Positions 39,729 to 46,768 of a stretch of DNA of 64,000 nucleotides are shown in pieces (position 1 is the stretch's first letter; every line of letters starts with the position of its first letter). The position numbers were made by a program, and so were the translations under genes. The DNA is taken from positions 1 to 64,000 of the forward strand of contig NZ_JAPDRJ010000001.1 in the NCBI RefSeq assembly GCF_040706535.1, read 5' to 3'. The notes beneath the pieces are model-generated. The model ran no database searches, was not told where the DNA came from, and saw only the letters and a program-made list of their open reading frames with translations. This stretch comes from Lentisalinibacter orientalis. Lineage in GTDB: Bacteria > Pseudomonadota > Gammaproteobacteria > Steroidobacterales > Woeseiaceae.

Positions 39729-40654
39729 GCCGGCGCGCTGCCGAAGCGGCCGGACCGGCGCTGCCCGATCTGTCGCGTGTAACCCGCGTGGACGAGGTCG
39801 GCGTGGCCGAGCGGGCGGCCCGCTTCCGCACCCGCAGCATCAAGACGGCCTCCAAGGTGGAGGCCCTGAAACTCGCGCTCTCGATGATCGACCTGACCAC
39901 GCTCGAGGGCCAGGACACGCCGGGCAAGGTGCGCCAGCTGTGCCAGAAGGCGATCCACCTGCACGACACCCTGCCCGACCTGCCCCACGTCGCCGCCGTC
40001 TGCGTCTACCCGACGATGATCGGCGTGGCGAAGCAAGCACTCGCCGGCACGGACATCGCCGTCGCCGCCGTGGCCACGGCATTCCCCAGCGGCATGTCGT
40101 TCATGGATATCCGTCTCGCCGAGACCCGTATGGCCGTGGATCAGGGCGCCGACGAGATCGACATGGTGATCTCCCGCGGTGCCTTCCTGGCCGGCGATTA
40201 CCGGCGGGTGTTCGACGAGATCGCCGCGGTGAAGGAGGCCTGCGGTCCGGCTCACCTGAAGGTGATCCTCGAGACCGGCGAGCTGGGCACCCTCGACCGG
40301 GTGCGCCAGGCGAGCGTGCTGGCCATGCATGCGGGCGCGGACTTCATCAAGACCTCCACCGGCAAGATCCAGCCGGCCGCCACCATGGAGGTCACCCTCA
40401 CCATGCTGCAGGCGATCCGCGACTACCACCGCGAGACCGGCCGCATGGTCGGCATGAAGCCCGCGGGCGGCATCTCGAAGGCCAAGCTCGCGGTGCATTA
40501 CCTGGTGATGCTGCGCGAGACCCTCGGCGAGGCGTGGCTCACGAAGGAGTGGTTCCGCTTCGGCGCGAGCAGCCTCGCGAACGACGTGCTGATGCAGCTC
40601 GTCAAGCAACGGACCGGCGTCTATCAATCCGCCGACTACTTCTCGAAGGACTGA
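39725..40654 (+). CDS. deoC: Deoxyribose-phosphate aldolase
   Basis: Cleaves deoxyribose-5-phosphate to acetaldehyde and glyceraldehyde-3-phosphate. 309 residues, the longer DeoC form with ~45 extra N-terminal residues. The Schiff-base lysine is in ADFIKTSTGK and the second lysine in VGMKPAGGIS. DEIDMVISRGAFL covers the other active-site acid. It is coupled to deoD and only 2 nt ahead of the aldehyde dehydrogenase, which could oxidise the acetaldehyde released. Confidence 0.96.
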   Translation: MSRRAAEAAGPALPDLSRVTRVDEVGVAERAARFRTRSIKTASKVEALKLALSMIDLTTLEGQDTPGKVRQLCQKAIHLHDTLPDLPHVAAVCVYPTMIGVAKQALAGTDIAVAAVATAFPSGMSFMDIRLAETRMAVDQGADEIDMVISRGAFLAGDYRRVFDEIAAVKEACGPAHLKVILETGELGTLDRVRQASVLAMHAGADFIKTSTGKIQPAATMEVTLTMLQAIRDYHRETGRMVGMKPAGGISKAKLAVHYLVMLRETLGEAWLTKEWFRFGASSLANDVLMQLVKQRTGVYQSADYFSKD

Positions 40655-40656
40655 CC

Positions 40657-42126
40657 GTGAACAGAGAAACGAGCCCCCTCGCCTTCGACACCGGCTGGCA
40701 GTACGACCCCGCCCCGGAGAGCACGGACCACGTCACCGTCGACGAGCGCTACGGCCTGTTCATCGACGGCAAATTCGTCTCGCCCGCGAAGCGGCGTTAC
40801 TTCGACTCGATCAACCCGGCCAGCGAGCAGGTGCTGTCCCGCGTGGCGGAAGCCCGCGAGGCCGACGTGGACCGGGCGGTGGCCGCCGCACGCCGCGCGT
40901 ACGAGGGCGCCTGGTCGAAGCTCGCCCCCGCCGAGCGCGGCAAGTACATCTACCGCATCGCCCGCATCCTGCAGGAGCGGGCCCGGGAGTTCGCCGTGAT
41001 CGAGTCGCTGGACGGCGGCAAGCCCATCCGCGAGTCCCGGGACATCGACATCCCGCTGGCCGCCGCCCATTTCTTCTACTACGCCGGCTGGGCGGACAAG
41101 CTGGAGTACGCCTTCCCGGGCCGCAAGGCGCGCCCGCTCGGCGTGGCCGGCCAGATCATCCCGTGGAATTTCCCGCTGCTGATGCTGGCGTGGAAGATCG
41201 CCCCGGCGCTCGCCTGCGGCAACACGGTGGTGCTGAAGCCGGCAGAGACCACGCCGCTCACCGCACTGAAGTTCGCCGAGGTGGTGCGCGACGCGGGCCT
41301 GCCGCCCGGCGTGGTGAACATCGTCACCGGCGCCGGCAGGACGGGCGCCGCCATCGTCGAACACCCGGACGTCGACAAGATCGCCTTCACAGGCTCCACC
41401 GAAGTGGGCCGCATCATCATGCGCTCGCTGGCCGGCACGAAGAAGAAGTACACGCTGGAGCTCGGCGGCAAGGCGGCCAACGTCATCTTCGAGGACGCCG
41501 CCATCGACCAGGCGGTGGAAGGCATCGTCAACGGCATCTTTTTCAACCAGGGCCACGTCTGCTGCGCGGGCTCCCGGCTGCTGGTGCAGGAGTCCGTCGC
41601 CGACGAGGTGATCGACAAGCTGAAGGAGCGCATGGAGACGCTGATCGTCGGCGATCCGCTGGACAAGAATACCGACGTGGGCGCCATCAACTCCGCAGCG
41701 CAGCTCGAGACCATCCGGAACTACCTGAAGGTGGGCAAGGCGGAGGGGGCCGAGATCCATCAGTCATCCTGCCGGCTGCCCCGCAAGGGCTACTGGTGCC
41801 GGCCGACGCTGCTCACCGGCGTCTCCCAGTCGAACCGGGTGGTGCAGGAGGAGATCTTCGGCCCCGTGCTCGCCGTGCAGACCTTCCGGCGCATGCAGGA
41901 GGGCCTGGAGAAGGCCAACAACACGCCCTACGGGCTCTCCGGCGGCGTCTGGACGGACAAGGGCGCCAAGATATTCCGCATGACCGGCGGCGTGCGCGCC
42001 GGCGTGATCTGGGCCAATACCTTCAACAAGTTCGACCCCACCTCGCCCTTCGGCGGCTACAAGGAGAGCGGCGTCGGCCGCGAGGGCGGACTGCACGGGC
42101 TGGACGCCTACCTGGCACTGGACTGA
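40657..42126 (+). CDS. Aldehyde dehydrogenase, catalytic partner
   Basis: A 489-residue NAD(P)-linked aldehyde dehydrogenase with intact chemistry: IIPWNFPLLMLAWK, FTGSTEVGR, LELGGKAANVIFED (general base Glu) and NQGHVCCAGSR (nucleophilic Cys). It begins with GTG at 40657, AAGGA seven bases ahead, 2 nt after the deoC stop. Context suggests it oxidises acetaldehyde from DeoC. The next gene, 3 nt on, encodes an ALDH-like protein lacking the catalytic domain, as in the two-domain ALDH16 enzymes. Confidence 0.93.
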   Translation: MNRETSPLAFDTGWQYDPAPESTDHVTVDERYGLFIDGKFVSPAKRRYFDSINPASEQVLSRVAEAREADVDRAVAAARRAYEGAWSKLAPAERGKYIYRIARILQERAREFAVIESLDGGKPIRESRDIDIPLAAAHFFYYAGWADKLEYAFPGRKARPLGVAGQIIPWNFPLLMLAWKIAPALACGNTVVLKPAETTPLTALKFAEVVRDAGLPPGVVNIVTGAGRTGAAIVEHPDVDKIAFTGSTEVGRIIMRSLAGTKKKYTLELGGKAANVIFEDAAIDQAVEGIVNGIFFNQGHVCCAGSRLLVQESVADEVIDKLKERMETLIVGDPLDKNTDVGAINSAAQLETIRNYLKVGKAEGAEIHQSSCRLPRKGYWCRPTLLTGVSQSNRVVQEEIFGPVLAVQTFRRMQEGLEKANNTPYGLSGGVWTDKGAKIFRMTGGVRAGVIWANTFNKFDPTSPFGGYKESGVGREGGLHGLDAYLALD

Positions 42127-42129
42127 ACC

Positions 42130-43044
42130 ATGAACGACACCACGAAGCGCCAGCGCAAGGCGAAGGATGCGGACAGGCGGGCCGGCGGCCGGCTCCCGGT
42201 CGCCAAGACCTACAAGATCTACGTCGGCGGCAAGTTCCCGCGCACCGAATCCGGGCGCTACTACCCGCTCAAGCCCGACGGCGAGACGGTGATCGCCAAC
42301 GTCTGCCGCTCGAGCCGCAAGGACTTCCGCGAGGCCGTGGTGGCTGCCCGCAGCGCCTTCGCCGGCTGGTCCGGCGCCAGCGCCTACAATCGGGGCCAGG
42401 TGCTGTACCGCATCGGCGAGATGCTGGAGGGACGCCGCGCGCAGTTCGTGGCCGAGCTCGCGCTGCAGGGTGTCAACCGCCGCCGGGCGGAGAGCGAGGT
42501 GGACGCCGCGGTCGACCGGCTGATCCATTACGCCGGCTGGTCCGACAAGTACCAGCAGATCTTCAGCGCCGTGAACCCGGTGGCCTCATCCCATTTCAAC
42601 TTCTCGGCGCTGGAGCCCACCGGCGTGGTGGCGATCATCGCGCCGGAAGAGAGCGGGCTGCTCGGACTGATCTCGAACGTCGCACCGGCCATCGTGGGCG
42701 GCAACACCTGCGTCGTACTGGCCTCCGCCACCCGTCCGCTGACCGCCATCAGCTTCGCCGAGGTGCTGCATTCCTCCGACGTCCCCGGCGGCGTGGTGAA
42801 CCTGCTGACCGGCTTCCGCGAAGAACTCGCCGGCCAGTTCGCCTCCCACATGGACGTGAACGCCGTGGTCTTCTGCGAGGCCGATGGCGAGGCGGCGAAG
42901 GACATCCAGGTTGCCGCGGCGGACAACCTCAAGCGGGTGATCGACCGCACGGGCAGCGACTGGCGCCGCCCGGGCGCGCAGAGCCCCTACCACATCCGCG
43001 ACACCCAGGAAGTGAAGACGACCTGGCACCCGATCGGGGGCTGA
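42130..43044 (+). CDS. Truncated non-catalytic aldehyde dehydrogenase homologue
   Basis: A 304-residue protein similar to the N-terminal, coenzyme-binding half of aldehyde dehydrogenases: an oligomerisation strand (YKIYVGGKFPRTESGRYY), GGNTCVVLASATRPLTAISFAEVL and GGVVNLLTGF. The usual PWNFP is replaced by APEESGLLGLI, and the protein ends before any catalytic Cys, so it should be inactive alone. The ORF is intact and tightly spaced after the active ALDH, so it looks selected rather than decayed. ALDH16 proteins fuse just such a pseudo-domain to a full ALDH; here the two are separate genes. Confidence 0.85.
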   Translation: MNDTTKRQRKAKDADRRAGGRLPVAKTYKIYVGGKFPRTESGRYYPLKPDGETVIANVCRSSRKDFREAVVAARSAFAGWSGASAYNRGQVLYRIGEMLEGRRAQFVAELALQGVNRRRAESEVDAAVDRLIHYAGWSDKYQQIFSAVNPVASSHFNFSALEPTGVVAIIAPEESGLLGLISNVAPAIVGGNTCVVLASATRPLTAISFAEVLHSSDVPGGVVNLLTGFREELAGQFASHMDVNAVVFCEADGEAAKDIQVAAADNLKRVIDRTGSDWRRPGAQSPYHIRDTQEVKTTWHPIGG

Positions 43045-43059
43045 GATAGCAAGCTCCTG

Positions 43060-44637
43060 ATGGCCCATTTCACACGCCGCAGATTCCTGGAGATGGTCGG
43101 TGCGGCCGGCGGCTCCGCGGCGATGTATCGCGTGGCCTCGGCGATGGAGCTCATGGCTGCCCCGGCGCAGACGCCACTCGCGAGGCTGAGGCCGCTCGGC
43201 GGCGCCCGCCGGCGCGTCGTCATCCTCGGCGCCGGCATCGGCGGCCTCACCGCGGCACTGGAACTGGACCGTGCCGGCTACGACGTGACCGTACTCGAAG
43301 CCTCCTTCCGCTCCGGCGGACGCAATCTCACGCTGCGCTCCGGTGACGTCGTCGACGAACTCGGCAATCGCCAGGTCTGCGAATTCGACGACGAGCCCGG
43401 GCTGTACCTGAATGCCGGCCCGGCACGCATCCCCCCGGACCACACCGCGCTGATGGGCTATTGCCGCGAGCTGGGCGTGCAGCTCGAAGTCTGGATCAAC
43501 GACAACCGCAACGCCTACTTCCAGGACGACAACATGTTCGGCGGCCGGCCGGTGCGCCAGCGCCAGTACATCGCCGACGCCCGCGGCTTCATGTCCGAAC
43601 TGCTGGCGAAGTCGCTCTCGGCGGATACGCTGGAGCAGCCGTTCGACGCGCGCGACACGGAGCGGCTACTCGCCTTCGCCAGAATGTACGGCGACCTCGA
43701 CGAGAGCCATCTCTACGCCGGTTCCGAGCGGGCCGGGCGCCGGAGCGGCGGCTGGATCGCGGAGACCGAGCTGAACGAGCCGTTCGACCTCTCCGAGATA
43801 CTGAACGGGCGCTTCTGGGAGGATTTCATGCACTTCCCGGAAATCGCCGATCAGGCCTCCACCATGCTCACGGGCACCGGCGGCATGGATCACGTGGTCA
43901 AGGCGTTCCTCGGCGAGGTGGGCCATCTCGTGCAGCTCGACTCCGTCGTGCACAGCGTCGGACTGCGCCACGACGGCATCGACATCGGCTATACCAGGAA
44001 GGGCGAGCCGATGACGCTGCAGGCCGACTACTGCCTGAACAGCATCCCGGCCCATCTCCTGACCGGCCTCAGGCACAACTTCCCCCGCGAATACGTGGAA
44101 TCGCTCTCGCACATCAAGCGCGGCGAGCTGATGAAGATCGGCCTGCAGGCGAGCGAGCGGTTCTGGGAGCGCGACCGCATCTACGGCGGCATCTCCTGGA
44201 CCCACCAGGACATCACCCAGATCTGGTACCCGCCCCACGGCATCCACGGTCGCAAGGGCATACTGCTGGGCGCCTACACCTTCATGCCGGGTGCCGCGGA
44301 GCGTCTGGCCCGCCTGACCAGCGAGGAGCGCATCGCCGAGGCCGTCCGCCAGGGCTCCCGGATCCACCCGGACTACGCCCGCTACATCGAGAACGGCGTC
44401 AGCGTGCCCTGGAACCGCATGAACCACATGATGGGCTGTGCCGGCATGTTCGAGGACGACGACGACGGCAGTCACTTCCGCCGCCTGCAGTCGCCGGTGG
44501 AGCGCCACTACATGATCGGCGACCAGATCAGCTACCACCCGGGCTGGCAGGAGGGCGCCATCCGGTCCGCGCATTTCGCGATCGCCGATATCGATGCGCG
44601 GGTTCAGGCAGAATTGCAGACCGCGGCACCGGCGTGA
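43060..44637 (+). CDS. Tat-exported flavin amine oxidase
   Basis: A 525-residue FAD enzyme of the monoamine/L-amino-acid oxidase fold. The N-terminus FTRRRFLEMVGAAGG is a twin-arginine signal. The dinucleotide motif VVILGAGIGGLTAALELDRAGYDVTVLEAS is near 53-82, with RSGGR and the C-terminal GDQISYHPGWQEGAIRSAH flavin segment. Such enzymes oxidise amines or amino acids to imines. The next genes encode an exported RidA and a diheme cytochrome c, suggesting a periplasmic dehydrogenase module. It is in line with the deoD-deoC-ALDH genes. Confidence 0.9.
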   Translation: MAHFTRRRFLEMVGAAGGSAAMYRVASAMELMAAPAQTPLARLRPLGGARRRVVILGAGIGGLTAALELDRAGYDVTVLEASFRSGGRNLTLRSGDVVDELGNRQVCEFDDEPGLYLNAGPARIPPDHTALMGYCRELGVQLEVWINDNRNAYFQDDNMFGGRPVRQRQYIADARGFMSELLAKSLSADTLEQPFDARDTERLLAFARMYGDLDESHLYAGSERAGRRSGGWIAETELNEPFDLSEILNGRFWEDFMHFPEIADQASTMLTGTGGMDHVVKAFLGEVGHLVQLDSVVHSVGLRHDGIDIGYTRKGEPMTLQADYCLNSIPAHLLTGLRHNFPREYVESLSHIKRGELMKIGLQASERFWERDRIYGGISWTHQDITQIWYPPHGIHGRKGILLGAYTFMPGAAERLARLTSEERIAEAVRQGSRIHPDYARYIENGVSVPWNRMNHMMGCAGMFEDDDDGSHFRRLQSPVERHYMIGDQISYHPGWQEGAIRSAHFAIADIDARVQAELQTAAPA

Positions 44638-44669
44638 CGGCCGGCCGATTCTTCACAGGAGAGACCCCC

Positions 44670-45194
44670 ATGAGACCAGTCACGACAATTGGCACGAGAA
44701 TCGTCACAAATAAGGTCGTCGCCGCCGTCATGCTGCTCGCGGCCGGCCTGGCCCAGGCCGGCGACCGCATCCAGCACCCGCTGCCCGACAACTCCACCTT
44801 CCCCATCGCCCGCGCCGTGGAAGTCTCCGCGGACGCCACCCTGGTGTGGCACAGCGGCATGGTGCCGCGCCCCGCCAACCCCGATGCCGAACGCAACAGC
44901 CCGGAATACTGGGGCGATACCGAAGCCCAGGCGCTGAGCGTGTTCGCCCGCATGGAGGAATCGCTGGACGATCTCGGCCTCGGTTTCGGCGACATCGTGA
45001 AGATGACGGTCTTCCTGGTCGAGCCGCCGGGTGAGGACGGCATGGACTTCCAGGGCTTCATGCGCGCCTACACCCGCTACTTCGGCGCCGAGGCGGAGCA
45101 GATGAACCTGCCGGCCCGATCCGCCGTCGAGGTGGCCGGGCTCGTGGCGCCGGGCATGCTGGTCGAGGTGGAAGCCGTCTTCGTGCGGCCTTAG
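44670..45194 (+). CDS. Secreted RidA-family imine deaminase
   Basis: A 174-residue RidA/YjgF protein. Its fold segments are IARAVEVSADATLVWHSGMVP, ALSVFARMEESLDDLGLGFGDIVKMTVFL and the signature NLPARSAVEVAGL with the imine-binding Arg. The N-terminus has a Sec signal (NKVVAAVMLLAAGLAQA, cleavage near residue 34), unusual for a family that is mostly cytoplasmic. RidA hydrolyses reactive enamine/imine products, so export beside a Tat-exported amine oxidase makes biochemical sense. AGGAGA precedes the ATG. Confidence 0.88.
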   Translation: MRPVTTIGTRIVTNKVVAAVMLLAAGLAQAGDRIQHPLPDNSTFPIARAVEVSADATLVWHSGMVPRPANPDAERNSPEYWGDTEAQALSVFARMEESLDDLGLGFGDIVKMTVFLVEPPGEDGMDFQGFMRAYTRYFGAEAEQMNLPARSAVEVAGLVAPGMLVEVEAVFVRP

Positions 45195-45207
45195 CGAGAG
45201 CGCCCCG

Positions 45208-45828
45208 TTGAGCCGGCTCGCACTGCTGCTGTTCGCCGCCTGCCTGGCGCTGGTGTCGCGTGCGGAGCAGTCCTCGGCTCCCGAGGCGCCGCCGGCGAGC
45301 CTTGCGCTCTGCATCACCTGTCACGGCGTCGAGGGCCGCGGCAACCCCCGGGTCAACGCGCCCCGCATCGCCGGCATGGAAGCCTGGTACGTCAGCAGAC
45401 AGCTGCAGGCCTTCCTCAACGGCTGGCGCGGCACCCACGACGACGACTTCGTCGGCTGGGAGATGCAGGCGATGGTGCGGTCGCTGACTCCGGCAGACGT
45501 CTCCGCGGCGGCCGCCTGGTTCGGCGGGCTCGATATGCCCCGGCCGGAGGCTACGGTGCAGGGCGACCCCGTCCGCGGCCGCTCGCTCTACGCGCCCTGC
45601 GCGGCCTGCCATGGCCCGGACGCCCGCGGCGACGCGGAACTCGGTGCGCCCGCACTGGCCCGCCAGAGCGACTGGTACCTCGTCCGCCAGCTCGAGAACT
45701 TCCGCGCCGGCCGCCGCGGCTATCATGCGGACGATGCCGCCGGCCGTCAGATGGCGGCCAGCGTCGGCGGTCTGGGCGACGAGCGGGCGATCCGTGACGT
45801 CGTCGCCTACGTCGCGAGCCTCGACTGA
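45208..45828 (+). CDS. Diheme cytochrome c (c4-like), exported
   Basis: A 206-residue periplasmic electron carrier with a signal peptide and two haem sites, CITCHG near 35-40 and CAACHG near 132-137. Candidate axial methionines lie in EMQAMVRSL and RQMAASVGGL. The two halves look like repeats, as in cytochrome c4. It starts with TTG at 45208, 13 nt after the ridA stop. It would accept electrons from the neighbouring flavoenzyme and pass them to a terminal oxidase. Confidence 0.88.
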   Translation: MSRLALLLFAACLALVSRAEQSSAPEAPPASLALCITCHGVEGRGNPRVNAPRIAGMEAWYVSRQLQAFLNGWRGTHDDDFVGWEMQAMVRSLTPADVSAAAAWFGGLDMPRPEATVQGDPVRGRSLYAPCAACHGPDARGDAELGAPALARQSDWYLVRQLENFRAGRRGYHADDAAGRQMAASVGGLGDERAIRDVVAYVASLD

Positions 45829-45849
45829 CGAAAACCGGAGACGGTCCCG

Positions 45850-46719
45850 ATGTTGCGCGAACTCGACGAAGCCGCCCGCGCCCTGCCCGCCCCCCGTGTG
45901 GTGCTGTTCGACTGGCACGCCACGCTGGTCGACACGCTGGACGCGATGTATCAAGCGGTGGACGACGTGCTGCCCCGGCTGCCCGAGCTGGGGCTCATGG
46001 AGAAGCTGATCCCGCACGATCTCTGCAAGACGCCGGAAGACGCGCGCCTGGTCGACTACGTGCGCGAACACCGCCGGCTGCATCCGAAGATCAAGGCGGA
46101 GCGGCGGATCTCGCGCACCGACATCTTCGAGGTGCTGTTCGGCGCCGACGAGGACGCGAAGCACACCGCCCACGAAGCCTTCAACGAGGCCTACCGCCAC
46201 CACTACGGCGAGGTGCATCCTTTCGAGGGCGGCGAACTCGAGTTACTCACCGAGATGGTCGAGCTGGACGTGCACCTGGGCATCCTCACCAACCGGGACC
46301 GGGAGTTCTTCGAGCACGAGTTCGCGCTGGTGGACGGCGGCGCGTGGCTGGAGCTTTTCGACGTCACCATCTGCGGCGGCGACACCTACCGCCGCAAGCC
46401 GAACCCGGAGCCCGTGCTGAAGGCCCTGGACGAGCTCGACGCGGAGCCCGGCCCGCACTGCTGGTATCTGGGCGACAGCACCACCGACGTCGTCGCCGCG
46501 AAACGCGCGGGCATCACGTCGGTGTTCTTCAACGGGACGGGCTGGGAGCACGAGTGGATCGCGAAGATCTTCCCGGGCACCGAAGCTCACCCCCATCAGC
46601 CCGACGCGATCGTGGACAGCTTCCGGGAATTCCGCTGGCTGGTGGAGGAATGCCTCCACGTCGGTCATCCCTGGGACGCCGAACCGCCCTACCCTGTCAA
46701 GACGGACGCCTCGTCGTAA
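45850..46719 (+). CDS. HAD-family hydrolase with DxH motif
   Basis: A 289-residue HAD phosphatase-like protein. Motif I reads LFDWHATLVDT: the nucleophile Asp21 is present, but the second Asp (acid/base) is His23. Motif II is GILTNRD, motif III uses Lys in YRRKPNPEPV, and motif IV is YLGDSTTDVVAAKRAGI. A helical cap lies between. The substrate is unknown; the His may tune leaving-group chemistry. It is the last gene in the run starting at deoD, 21 nt after the cytochrome gene. Confidence 0.85.
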   Translation: MLRELDEAARALPAPRVVLFDWHATLVDTLDAMYQAVDDVLPRLPELGLMEKLIPHDLCKTPEDARLVDYVREHRRLHPKIKAERRISRTDIFEVLFGADEDAKHTAHEAFNEAYRHHYGEVHPFEGGELELLTEMVELDVHLGILTNRDREFFEHEFALVDGGAWLELFDVTICGGDTYRRKPNPEPVLKALDELDAEPGPHCWYLGDSTTDVVAAKRAGITSVFFNGTGWEHEWIAKIFPGTEAHPHQPDAIVDSFREFRWLVEECLHVGHPWDAEPPYPVKTDASS

Positions 46720-46768
46720 TCGCCTGGCCTGCGAGTTCAGCGCGTTCAGCTACCGTCGCGGCATCGCC

